From NCBI RefSeq assembly GCF_003363715.1, contig NZ_QREV01000012.1:45495-109494 (forward strand): a stretch of 64,000 bases of DNA, in the 5' to 3' direction. Positions 7,993 through 16,446 of this stretch are shown one piece after another (the first letter of the stretch is position 1; every line of letters begins with the position of its first letter). The position numbers were made by a program, and so were the translations under genes. This DNA is from Parabacteroides acidifaciens (GTDB lineage Bacteria; Bacteroidota; Bacteroidia; Bacteroidales; Tannerellaceae). Under the pieces are notes generated by a model. It ran no database searches, had not been told where the DNA came from, and worked only from the letters and a program-made list of their open reading frames with translations.

Positions 7993-9501
7993 ATGATGTC
8001 AGTCTTTCCTGATGAAAAAGTATTAGAACAAGAATATAAGGATTTATCCGGTTTGCTTTCAAATATCGTTAGTTCCGTCCCGATGTATCTCTTTGTGAAG
8101 GATACGGGTAATGATTTCCGCTATGTTTATGCCAGTCCGATGATGGAACAGTTATTTGGGCAGTATCACGGAGATATTGTCGGAAAAACTGATTTTGAAC
8201 TATTTAACGATCCTGTAGTGGCACAAGCTTTCCGGGATAAGGATCTGGATGTGTTGAAAAGCCGGAAAACACAGCGGTTTATTGAGCAAATGATAGATAG
8301 GGAGGGTGTCCTTCGTTCGATCGATACGATGAAGATGTTGGTTCCCCGTGAAGGAAAAGCCCCTTATTTGTTGGGAATGTCCTGGGATATTACCCGTCAG
8401 CAACAGATCGAAGAGGAGCAGCAGGAAAACAACAAGCGTCTGGCTCTTTCCTGTCAGGCCGGGAAGATATATCCCTGGATTTGGGATGTGATCAATGAGA
8501 CAGCCGAGCTCTCTTTTGCCAAAGACGGAGAGATTATTCATACGTTTATTACCCATGAGAGTTTTACTGAAAAGATACATCCGGATGAGCAACAAATGTA
8601 CCGGGATGTGGTGAATGCTTTTGCACGGGGAGAAACCGATTCGCTCCGCCTGAGTTTCCGTTGCCATTATTTCTCTGACGAATATGTGTGGCTGGAAAAG
8701 ATAGGGGAGGTCTATGAATATGATAAGGACGGCAAGCCATCCAAAGCAATTGGTATTCTGCGTGATATCACAGTGGACAAGCAACATGAGGAAGATGTCC
8801 GGGCCAAACATCTGGCAGAGGAAAGCGACCGGATGAAATCGGCCTTTATCGCAAATATGAGCCACGAAATCCGTACGCCGTTGAATGCGATCGTAGGTTT
8901 CTCTACTCTGCTGGCACAGGCCGATACGGAAGAAGAGAAGCAGGAGTATCTGCAGATTATCCAGTCGAGCAACGAGTTCCTATTGCAGCTGATCGGGGAT
9001 ATTCTGGACATCTCCAAGATCGAATCCGGCAAATTGGAGTTCGTGTACACTACTTTCCGCCTGAATGAGATATTCCAACCGCAGGAGCGGGCCTTTTCTC
9101 TTCGGGCCGAACCGGATGTGAAGGTCTGTTTCGAGACCGATGGCAATGATTATTATATCGAATCGGAAAAGACGCGGTTAACGCAGGTGATTACCAATTT
9201 CCTGTCTAATGCGATAAAGTTTACCTCTTCCGGTTCCATCCGCTTCGGATATAGGATTACGGAAACGGGAATTTATGCGTATGTCACAGATACGGGAACC
9301 GGTATCGCGAAAGAACATCTGTCATCTGTCTTTGACCGCTTTGTCAAACTGGATATGTTTAAACAGGGAACAGGGCTCGGGCTTTCCATCTGCAAAACCA
9401 TTATTTCGATGTTGAAAGGGGAAATAGGCGTCGAGTCGGAGGTCGGAAAAGGGTCTACCTTCTGGTTTGCGATTCCCTGTACGCCAATAAAAGTTTCCTA
9501 A
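7993..9501 (+). CDS. Soluble PAS-domain sensor histidine kinase
   Basis: A 502-residue kinase without membrane segments. A PAS domain (about residues 20-135, with GKTDFELF) is followed by a second PAS/PAC unit (about 145-265, ending GILRDITVDKQ), a HisKA domain with phospho-acceptor His291 in NMSHEIRTPLNAI, and a HATPase domain with an N box (NFLSNAIKFT) and G boxes (DTGTGIA, GTGLGLSI). No receiver domain is present and no response regulator is nearby, so it is an orphan kinase. It closely resembles the kinases at 24245 and 59237 in the HisKA segment. The stop overlaps the convergent ABC gene by 4 bp. Confidence 0.93.
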   Translation: MMSVFPDEKVLEQEYKDLSGLLSNIVSSVPMYLFVKDTGNDFRYVYASPMMEQLFGQYHGDIVGKTDFELFNDPVVAQAFRDKDLDVLKSRKTQRFIEQMIDREGVLRSIDTMKMLVPREGKAPYLLGMSWDITRQQQIEEEQQENNKRLALSCQAGKIYPWIWDVINETAELSFAKDGEIIHTFITHESFTEKIHPDEQQMYRDVVNAFARGETDSLRLSFRCHYFSDEYVWLEKIGEVYEYDKDGKPSKAIGILRDITVDKQHEEDVRAKHLAEESDRMKSAFIANMSHEIRTPLNAIVGFSTLLAQADTEEEKQEYLQIIQSSNEFLLQLIGDILDISKIESGKLEFVYTTFRLNEIFQPQERAFSLRAEPDVKVCFETDGNDYYIESEKTRLTQVITNFLSNAIKFTSSGSIRFGYRITETGIYAYVTDTGTGIAKEHLSSVFDRFVKLDMFKQGTGLGLSICKTIISMLKGEIGVESEVGKGSTFWFAIPCTPIKVS

Positions 9502-10877
9502 TCCGGCTGGTTCAGCCGGATGATCCGGTCAGCCAGTAAACGCAGTTCTTCCGGATTGTGGGAGGAGAAAAGGACTGTTTGACCGCTTATGGCCTGCCGC
9601 TGGCGAATACGTCCGATAATCCGGCTGCACAAAGCTTCGTCCAATCCTTTGAACGGTTCGTCCATCAGCAGGAGCGGGGAAGGATAGGCGAGGGCGCGGG
9701 CGATTGCAACCCGTTGTTGTTGCCCGAAACTCAATTCATACGGAAAACGGTTTTCCAGCCCCTCTAATTCCATCTCTTTTAGTAAGGAAACGGCTTGCTG
9801 CAAAGCGGTCTCTTTCTTTAAATGAGCCGCTAAAGGGAAAGCGATGTTTTCTGTTATTGTCAGTTGGTCAAGCAGTTCCGGCTCTTGGAATACACAGGCT
9901 ATCCCTTCTTTACAGGCCTTTTCGATCTCTCCTTGTGCCGGTTGCAAAATGCTACCGGCAAGATTGAGCAATGTTGTCTTGCCGGTTCCGGAAGGGGCTG
10001 TGATTCCGTAGACAACTCCTTTCTCAAAGGTATAGCTGAAATGGGACAACACAGGCTGTGTGCCGTATTGGAATGAAACATTGTCCATCCGGATTTCGCA
10101 ACAACCCTCCGGTGCCGGCAATTCGGAGGTATGCTTGTTATAACATATAGGAAATTGTTGTCTCCCCAACCAACTGATTCCTTTATCGAAAAGATAACTG
10201 ATCAGTATCGCGACAATCGTCCACGCCATCAGTTCGGGAACGGCAATGAAGACTTGCGCCTGTTTCATCTCTCCGCCGATACCCGGGCTGCATTGCGCCA
10301 ATACTTCTCCCATAATAATGGCACGCCAGCCAAAGCCGGATGCAGAAGCGAGACCGCTATACAGGAATGGTTTCAATTGTGGATAGATGACTTGCGTCAA
10401 CTTGTTCCACCGTCCGATCCGGAATTGGCGGGCCATGGTTGAAAGTTCTTTCCGCTGGTTGCGGATTCCTTTTGTCAGGTTTTCCGTAAGGAGCGGAAAC
10501 ATGGTCAGGAAAGCAATCATCAGGGGAATACTTTCCGGGCGGAGGAAAATCAGTGCCAGAAGGATAAAGGAAATAACCGGAACAGACCGCATGATTGCCA
10601 ATAAGGGACGAAACAGTTCGTATATCCATTCCCGCTTATTGAACAGGAAAGCGATTCCCGTAGCAGCGATTAAAGAGATCAACATGCCTGTAATGCCCCG
10701 TAACAGAGTGGCTGCAACAGACTGATAGAACGATCCGGATGTGAAAAGCATAACAAGTGTCTCCAACAGGCGGGGCACGGACGGCACCAGATCCGGCAAG
10801 CCGACAAGCATTGCCAGCAGTTGCCAGGCGAGCAATAAAAGGCCAATCGATATGAGTGTAAAGACGCTTTTCTTCAT
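9498..10877 (-). CDS. ABC importer permease-ATPase fusion (NitT/TauT type)
   Basis: A 459-residue protein joining two ABC importer subunits. Residues about 1-240 are an SsuC/TauC-like permease with roughly six membrane segments and the coupling-loop region (LTQVIYPQLKPFLYSGLAS). Residues about 260-459 are the ATPase, with Walker A APSGTGKTT, signature LSFGQQQRVAIARAL, Walker B LLLMDEP and an H loop SSHNPEE. The start MKKSVFTLI is preferred, 7 bp after the binding-protein stop. An upstream in-frame ATG at 10937 would overlap that gene. The substrate is unknown; family members carry sulfonates, nitrate or thiamine precursors. Confidence 0.9.
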   Translation of the reverse strand: MKKSVFTLISIGLLLLAWQLLAMLVGLPDLVPSVPRLLETLVMLFTSGSFYQSVAATLLRGITGMLISLIAATGIAFLFNKREWIYELFRPLLAIMRSVPVISFILLALIFLRPESIPLMIAFLTMFPLLTENLTKGIRNQRKELSTMARQFRIGRWNKLTQVIYPQLKPFLYSGLASASGFGWRAIIMGEVLAQCSPGIGGEMKQAQVFIAVPELMAWTIVAILISYLFDKGISWLGRQQFPICYNKHTSELPAPEGCCEIRMDNVSFQYGTQPVLSHFSYTFEKGVVYGITAPSGTGKTTLLNLAGSILQPAQGEIEKACKEGIACVFQEPELLDQLTITENIAFPLAAHLKKETALQQAVSLLKEMELEGLENRFPYELSFGQQQRVAIARALAYPSPLLLMDEPFKGLDEALCSRIIGRIRQRQAISGQTVLFSSHNPEELRLLADRIIRLNQPD

Positions 10878-10884
10878 GATCCGG

Positions 10885-11796
10885 CTATTTATAAAAGCCT
10901 TCGTCCGGGAGTTTCCCGCCGAGGGCTTTCGGTTCATATTCTTCTATCAATTGCAAGAAACGGACTATGCTTTCTTTTGCTTCGGAGGCAGGCTTATAAT
11001 CGATCTTACACCGTTCGACGCTTTCGGGAGTCAGCATTCCCAGTGCGAAGACACCTTCTGTTTCCAGTATGCGGATCGCCTGTTCCGGATGTCTGGTTGC
11101 AAAGCGGCAGGAAGATTGGAGCAGGCTGTCTATTTCAGCCTGTTTCTCTTTCAGGGCAGGAGCATAGAGCACCGCTGTCTGGGCGAACCCGGAAAAGGCG
11201 GAATCCGGCCTGTTAAGGTCTGCCAGGATTTGCAGCGTGCTGTCCTTACGCAAAGCCATACTCAGGAATGGCTCCCCCAAGACGGCGTTGTCCACTTTTC
11301 CGGCCAGCAGTCCTTGCATCACTTCGCGCGCAGTCGTGAATGTATAATTTCGGGAATAATCGAGTTTATGCCTGTCGAGATAATAACGTGTGAGGATATC
11401 CGGCGTAGTTCCTGCACCGAATATATGCAAAACGGGCTTATTCTCTTCGGAAGTTTCTTTGGTGGGTTTGCCGACCAGGTAAAGAGTGCCCCATATCGGA
11501 CATCCGGCCAAATGGTATTGTACACCTTTATTATACAGGTTGGCGGCGCTGATCATAGGCAGTACGGCAATATCGGCTTCTCCCTTAATCATTTCAGCCT
11601 GCATCAAGTCTGGAGAATCGACCAGCCGTACAACAACCGGCTTGCCGTCTATCTCCGGCGCATTTTCCATCCATTCCGCAAAAGCAATGGCAGACGGGCC
11701 GCGAAGGACGGAGACGCGTATCGCTTCGGCTTCTTTCTTCGGACTGTTACAACAGCATAAAATAAACAGCAAACAAAGGCATCTGAGAAATGTCAT
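10885..11796 (-). CDS. ABC importer substrate-binding lipoprotein
   Basis: About 303 residues when started at MTFLRCLCLLFI; an ATG seven codons upstream (11817) is possible but adds non-signal-like residues. The lipoprotein signal ends in a Cys run (FILCCC). The body fits NMT1/SsuA-like periplasmic binding proteins: IRVSVLRGPSAIAF, an AEMIKGEADIAVLP segment, and VDNAVLGEPFLSMAL. It delivers ligand to the fused permease-ATPase encoded 7 bp downstream. Together they form a complete two-gene importer. Confidence 0.87.
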   Translation of the reverse strand: MTFLRCLCLLFILCCCNSPKKEAEAIRVSVLRGPSAIAFAEWMENAPEIDGKPVVVRLVDSPDLMQAEMIKGEADIAVLPMISAANLYNKGVQYHLAGCPIWGTLYLVGKPTKETSEENKPVLHIFGAGTTPDILTRYYLDRHKLDYSRNYTFTTAREVMQGLLAGKVDNAVLGEPFLSMALRKDSTLQILADLNRPDSAFSGFAQTAVLYAPALKEKQAEIDSLLQSSCRFATRHPEQAIRILETEGVFALGMLTPESVERCKIDYKPASEAKESIVRFLQLIEEYEPKALGGKLPDEGFYK

Positions 11797-11817
11797 CGCT
11801 TCATAAGTTTCCGGCAA

Positions 11818-12269
11818 ACTTAAGCAAAAACTTGCGATGGATAAAAAAGTTTCAACTTTTTCTACTTAGGAGAAACAATGTATTTTGTTGTAACTATCTG
11901 AAGATAAAGTAAATATAGAGAGTTTAAAAGATGCAGGTAACGATTTGGTGATGGAAGTCTTGCTTCGGGTTACACTGCTTTGCATAGTTTCAAATAACTC
12001 ATATACAAATGTAGGCAATATTTAGAATATAGCAAAATATACTGCCATTTATTTCTGTACAAATCTGATTATTAACATATTATGATTTAAGGCATAACTT
12101 ATTGATGCCTACTTGTTATAGAATAGCCGGGGACAGTGCCTCCCGGCTATTTTTTTGTCCCAAATTGGCGTTTTCTGTCTTTTTTTGGCGGTTGCTCAAC
12201 GGTTGAGTAACCAATGGCCTTATAATATCTCCGTAATATTGCACCATAAACAATAAAAATAAGGTCATT
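11818..12269. other. Intergenic stretch at the left end of the element
   Basis: No gene is visible. The stretch is AT-rich and holds the left candidate att core (11940-11949), a small hairpin (aggcat...atgcct, about 12089-12109) and the terminator at 12122. Confidence 0.5.
12122..12158 (+). terminator. Strong rho-independent terminator
   Basis: AATAGCCGGG (12122-12131) pairs with CCCGGCTATT (12142-12151), followed by a T run. It points rightward and ends transcription entering the element from the left. Confidence 0.8.
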
Positions 12270-12566
12270 ATGAATAATAGAAGAACTGCACCGGGTGGAC
12301 AGACAACCCACATGCTTAGTGCCATACTTGCCAAAGTTACCAACATTGAAAAGTTATTGGCTCCTGCCGTACATAATTTGCCGGACAGCGAGATACTGGA
12401 TTCAAAAGGTGTGCACCTGCTTACCAAGATGTCGGACAGGACACTTTTAAGACGACGCAATGACGGGACACTCCCCTTTCATAGAGACAAGGGGAAGATA
12501 TATTACCGCCGTTCGGACGTACTCCGTGCCATGTTGCTGGAAAAAGAAGAACACTCTAAAAAATAA
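12270..12566 (+). CDS. Helix-turn-helix protein of a Bacteroides mobile element
   Basis: A 98-residue protein. The C-terminal half has a MerR/excisionase-like winged HTH (residues about 45-90: KGVHLLTKMSDRTLLRRR then GTLPFHRDKGKIYYRRSDV). Such proteins accompany integrases in Bacteroides integrative elements and may act in excision or control. It lies 5 bp before a second HTH gene and 0.1 kb after a strong terminator. Confidence 0.8.
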   Translation: MNNRRTAPGGQTTHMLSAILAKVTNIEKLLAPAVHNLPDSEILDSKGVHLLTKMSDRTLLRRRNDGTLPFHRDKGKIYYRRSDVLRAMLLEKEEHSKK

Positions 12567-12571
12567 GCGTT

Positions 12572-12901
12572 ATGAAGAAGATGATTAAAATTGAAAGCGG
12601 TTCATTCGCTGCGCTCGTGAGAAGTTACAAGAAGTCGTTGAACATGTTGGCTGTCCTGCAACATATCTGTCAGGAAAATGACGTGGCGCTTTCCATGCTG
12701 CCCGATGAAGTCTGCGAACTGATAAATCTCGATCCGGCAGAGATTGAGAAACAGCGTTTGAGCGGACGTCTGCGTTTTGCGGAAGAAGAGGACGGAACCA
12801 GACATTATTCGATTGTGGATATAATCAATCTGAAAGATTTCGTTGACTGGAAAGTCATTAACAGACAGGTGAAAAGCCTTTCCTTTGAGGAAGTGGAATG
12901 A
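12572..12901 (+). CDS. Second helix-turn-helix mobile-element protein
   Basis: A 109-residue protein of the same general kind as its neighbour, with an excisionase-like core (LINLDPAEIEKQRLSGRLRF then DGTRHYSIVDIINLKDFVD). Two such genes in a row are common in Bacteroides integrative and mobilizable elements. It ends 55 bp before the convergent bmhA tail. Confidence 0.75.
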   Translation: MKKMIKIESGSFAALVRSYKKSLNMLAVLQHICQENDVALSMLPDEVCELINLDPAEIEKQRLSGRLRFAEEEDGTRHYSIVDIINLKDFVDWKVINRQVKSLSFEEVE

Positions 12902-12955
12902 CCGAGTGTCCTTTTCCCCATTACAGCCACACCCTTGTCATTTTCTGAAGGCTCT

Positions 12956-13417
12956 TTATGGTAAACTGCAGAAGTGGGGCCAGCGTATCTTTCGGGGCTT
13001 ACCGCAATCTGCCGCGGGAAACTTAGGATATTTTTTCAGCCCGTTTGACGAGGGAGCAATATCCATTGAGGGTACGTGCCTTGCCTTCCGTGGTAGGTCC
13101 GGTGTACCGTCACTGCCGCCTGCCGGCTTTATGGTAAGCTGTATTTTCCGGTTCAACGTGGCAAGTTCTTCATTCAGCCGCTTGATTTCCGCATCCTTGG
13201 GCCATGAGGCCGCCACAATCTCCCGAAGGATCGGGATGTCTTTCGACAGCTCCGCGTTCTCCTTTTCCCGTTTCTCTATCATGGCGGGAATGCGTTCCAG
13301 CGCATTGATGAAGTTCATGACAGCCAGTTTCAGGTCTTTGGCTATATAACCGTTGTTGTAGGTATATTTGATACCGTCCAGTCCCTCGACCATGAACTTG
13401 TTCTGCAAGAACTCAGT
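12956..13417 (-). pseudogene. C-terminal remnant of a bmhA-like N6-methylase/helicase
   Basis: About 150 residues of open frame. They include a charged coiled-coil-like stretch (RIPAMIEKREKENAELSKD, then REIVAASWPKDAEIKRLNEEL) that matches my memory of the C-terminus of the very large SNF2-helicase/N6-methylase proteins in Bacteroides conjugative elements. The frame is in register with, and begins right after, the rdrB stop codon (13418-13420), so the RADAR genes appear to have replaced everything upstream. Expression is unlikely to matter: methylase and helicase motifs are absent. Confidence 0.65.
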
Positions 13418-15943
13418 TTAGTGGTTATGGACTGATTCAAACTCTATTTCCTCCCCCGAAGGAATATACGTTTGTCGGAACCGTGAAATATTGCCATAAT
13501 GAGCTATACGCTTCAAATAGTTTTCTATTTGCAAATCACTCCACTTCAGAGTCCCATCAGCATTTCTTTCTTTTCGCAATGCTATAGCTAATAATGAAAA
13601 TTCATTTTTGAGTGAAGTGTAGAATATACCCTTGTCATCCGTGTTGATACTAACCAACATTGAATGCTTCCCCTCTTTTGCATCTATGGAATGAAAATGG
13701 AAGATCGGATGCTGGTCGTATCTATTAAACCGACCTATCCGCAGATTGGATGTCGGATTGGTTTCAATCACTATTCCCTGCTTCTCTAAATTCCAAAGAA
13801 TGGACTCTTGTACCTTGGCGACATCGGTGGCAAATGAAAGAGGAACTTGAATCACCGTCACTTTTTTCCCAATTCGATTGCAACATTCCGAATGATTATA
13901 ATGCTCCCATAAATCAAATACTCTCTGTGGAGCAACAGCTGCAGGAGTTATTGGAGACCATTTAAAATAACGACCTCCAATATCCTCAGGCTCTTCAGAA
14001 TTGTCTATCCAATCACCTCGCATATTCATGCTTTGCTGATAGTCGTTCATATCAGATGAAATTGCCGAATAGCCAAGTTCCGAAGATAATATGGAAAACT
14101 GACAATCAATTAGTAAGAGTGTTTGGGGATTAAGCCTTATATTGTTGGATGCGGCTGTGTATTTAAGCCACACAAGATTGTCGAGCAGTGTTTGTTTGGG
14201 AATAATGATATAATGATGCCGTTCTTCATAAAAATCAAATGGATTTACTCCCAAAGCCAGTGCATGACCGATACGGCATCCTGCAGAATAATTCATGAAA
14301 TGTATCGTTTCGTCCACTGCTCTCAGTCCATCCACAACATCATAGAAGTCCTCTCCGACATGGTAGGTTAAGTTGGTCAATCCGTGTAATTTTGCATAAC
14401 GAAAAAAAGGGGCGAACACTTCAGGTGGACATCCGAGTTCCGAACCGGCTGCGTCAAGTCCTGTCAAATGGGGACCATTACCCATAGAATACTCTCCAAT
14501 TCTATTAATGATTTGGTTCATTTGTTTTTTTAGTGTTTTTCGTAAATCAGCATGTCGGCATGTGAATCCATTCTTCTGTTTATCTGCACCCTTTATAAAA
14601 TGAGCGATTAAGGTTATAGATGGACAGTTATCACGTTTTAGAAAATCTGAATTTCCAAATATAGCTTGCTTATAATTCATCTTACGCACGCATCTTATAC
14701 TATTGGGAGTAACTCGAGCCTCGAGATTGAATCTCAGTTTGTCTCCACAAGAAGTCTGCACAGCATATCTATAGGCAATCTCCCCAAAAGCTTTTTCCCA
14801 TTTTTCTTCTTCCGTGCCCAAAGCCGATACCTTTTCATGGTCATAATCTTGAAAATTCACAAAACCTCTGAGGTCATTGGTTTGTACAAATTCTCGACGA
14901 ACTTTGCATTTAATTACCAGATAGAGAAGCATAAGATCCGCATTCTCTCTTGCCCCATGTTCGTTATCGAAAAAACTTTTAAACCATTGATAAAGGAAAT
15001 TTCTCTCACCATGATGTATCAAATAAGGGGAAGAAGGGATATCACTGATAAAATCCCGTGCATCAATAGCATAATCTATCTTGATTCCATTACTTGTTTC
15101 AAGGGCATTCTCTAAAAATGTAGCAATGAGAGGATTTAATGCTTCCAATTTATTATAAATCGAGTCTTCAGATTCAAGCATCTCTTCAACCATAACGCGA
15201 GTAATGGGACAAGTATCCTCATTCTCGGTAACCGACGCCCATAGCATTGCTCGAACAGTAGCGGCAATCACCGCCCAACAAGGAAGTGGATAATGGTTGT
15301 TACCCGCTCTGCTTATGAGGTCGTAGTCTTTCTTTGCACTTGATATCCAAAAAGTTCCTTTGTCCTTTTTTCGTCCCGGCATGTTCATTAATCTCAGCCA
15401 ATTGAATTCGAACACATCGGTGGCTGCATTGATATGCGAATGTGTGTCAGACAACTCTTCATCAAGAATCGCATTAAGTCTCAGATTGTCGTGTTCAAGT
15501 ACCATCGGCCACAAAAAGCGTTTTCTTTTGATACGGCATAGCGTATCATACCGTGCAAGCAATGGAAGAACCAATATATCCTCACCCACCTTAAGCGAAA
15601 GAGTACGCCATCTCAACAATTCGTTGAATCGAACAGTAGGATTGTGCAGACCGGCAAGATTAAGCACATGCTTTGAGAATTCTGTCATCAATAATAAAAT
15701 GCGATTAGTCAAAGAGGATGTTTCCGGATGAATACCAAATTCAGCATCCGTACACCATGTATCATTAATCACTTCAGAAAGCAACGAAATATCTGTTCGG
15801 GTGAATGAGACATCCTTTCGTTTTATGATGTCTATCAGTATCTCGTTGATATCTATAGAGTCATCTTTTGTGATGTAATTTCCCATCAATTCAATTGGGA
15901 AATCGTACAGTAAACCTTCAATTGTATTTCTGATTAGATCCAT
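13418..15943 (-). CDS. rdrB: RdrB-type adenosine deaminase of a RADAR defence system
   Basis: An 841-residue divergent adenosine deaminase. All metal and catalytic motifs are present in order: HxH (H168, H170 in DTHSHINA), GLDAAGSEL (495-503), HVGED (528-532 with H528 and E531), CRIGHA (H560), the substrate-loop NPTSNL (729-734) and NTDD (767-770). The length and the pairing with a P-loop ATPase fit RdrB, which in known RADAR systems converts adenosine or ATP to inosine forms during phage infection. It starts 56 bp after the end of the rdrA reading frame. It is more AT-rich than the chromosome genes. The frame is intact. Confidence 0.88.
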   Translation of the reverse strand: MDLIRNTIEGLLYDFPIELMGNYITKDDSIDINEILIDIIKRKDVSFTRTDISLLSEVINDTWCTDAEFGIHPETSSLTNRILLLMTEFSKHVLNLAGLHNPTVRFNELLRWRTLSLKVGEDILVLPLLARYDTLCRIKRKRFLWPMVLEHDNLRLNAILDEELSDTHSHINAATDVFEFNWLRLMNMPGRKKDKGTFWISSAKKDYDLISRAGNNHYPLPCWAVIAATVRAMLWASVTENEDTCPITRVMVEEMLESEDSIYNKLEALNPLIATFLENALETSNGIKIDYAIDARDFISDIPSSPYLIHHGERNFLYQWFKSFFDNEHGARENADLMLLYLVIKCKVRREFVQTNDLRGFVNFQDYDHEKVSALGTEEEKWEKAFGEIAYRYAVQTSCGDKLRFNLEARVTPNSIRCVRKMNYKQAIFGNSDFLKRDNCPSITLIAHFIKGADKQKNGFTCRHADLRKTLKKQMNQIINRIGEYSMGNGPHLTGLDAAGSELGCPPEVFAPFFRYAKLHGLTNLTYHVGEDFYDVVDGLRAVDETIHFMNYSAGCRIGHALALGVNPFDFYEERHHYIIIPKQTLLDNLVWLKYTAASNNIRLNPQTLLLIDCQFSILSSELGYSAISSDMNDYQQSMNMRGDWIDNSEEPEDIGGRYFKWSPITPAAVAPQRVFDLWEHYNHSECCNRIGKKVTVIQVPLSFATDVAKVQESILWNLEKQGIVIETNPTSNLRIGRFNRYDQHPIFHFHSIDAKEGKHSMLVSINTDDKGIFYTSLKNEFSLLAIALRKERNADGTLKWSDLQIENYLKRIAHYGNISRFRQTYIPSGEEIEFESVHNH

Positions 15944-15999
15944 TTATCAAATTCGGTAAAAACTTATACTTTCTTTGGACTTCGAGAGTTATAAAACGA

Positions 16000-16446
16000 T
16001 TACTGCTGTACCGGCTCTCCATTTGACTCATTTTCATCCATGTCAACTTGCTGTACTTCTGCTTGTTGAAGCATTTCTGTCTGTTCAGATTCAGCAGGGA
16101 CCACCACGTCTTCATGTATAAATATTTCGTTATATTTCCGTATGATAATATCTTCAGCTTCTTCTTTAGTATAATTTGTACCATCCGGTTTGTCAGGTAC
16201 CCATGATTTCAATTCATCGTCATCCATCTTACTAAAGTAGGGGATAGTCTTCAATTTTTCCCTAATAGTCACGGGATTTTTTGCCCTGTGGATTGTTTTT
16301 AGAATTTCTTCCAATGAAAGATTATCAGGAGATTTTAGCTCTATATTGAATATTGAATCAAAAATACTCTTACATTTACTCCAAATATCCGCCTCTTCAT
16401 CAGGGTTACTCTCACCGAAGTGAGTACTTCTGCGTTTCGGATAATG
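16000..16446 (-). pseudogene. rdrA: C-terminal part of RdrA, displaced to the -1 frame
   Basis: This frame is open from 16446 to the TAA at 16000 but contains no ATG that could start it; a TTG at 16314 is the only likely initiator. It begins inside rdrA and reads as good protein (HFGESNPDEEADIW, IFDSIFNIELKSPDN, then a helical, acidic tail ending NGEPVQQ). The last ~25 residues of rdrA in its own frame look random by comparison. Joined, the two frames give about 909 residues, near the roughly 900 described for RdrA. The most likely reading is a one-base loss in rdrA around 16411-16430. A sequencing error or a recoding event are alternatives. Confidence 0.7.

Noticed and set aside
12885..13349. 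Plus-strand frame of 154 codons
   Set aside because: It is the shadow of the bmhA tail, whose minus-strand translation has family-like coiled-coil sequence.
16000..16314. A separate 104-residue third RADAR gene between rdrA and rdrB
   Set aside because: Its only start would be a TTG, and the frame stays open upstream into rdrA with protein-like sequence. It reads better as the displaced C-terminus of RdrA.
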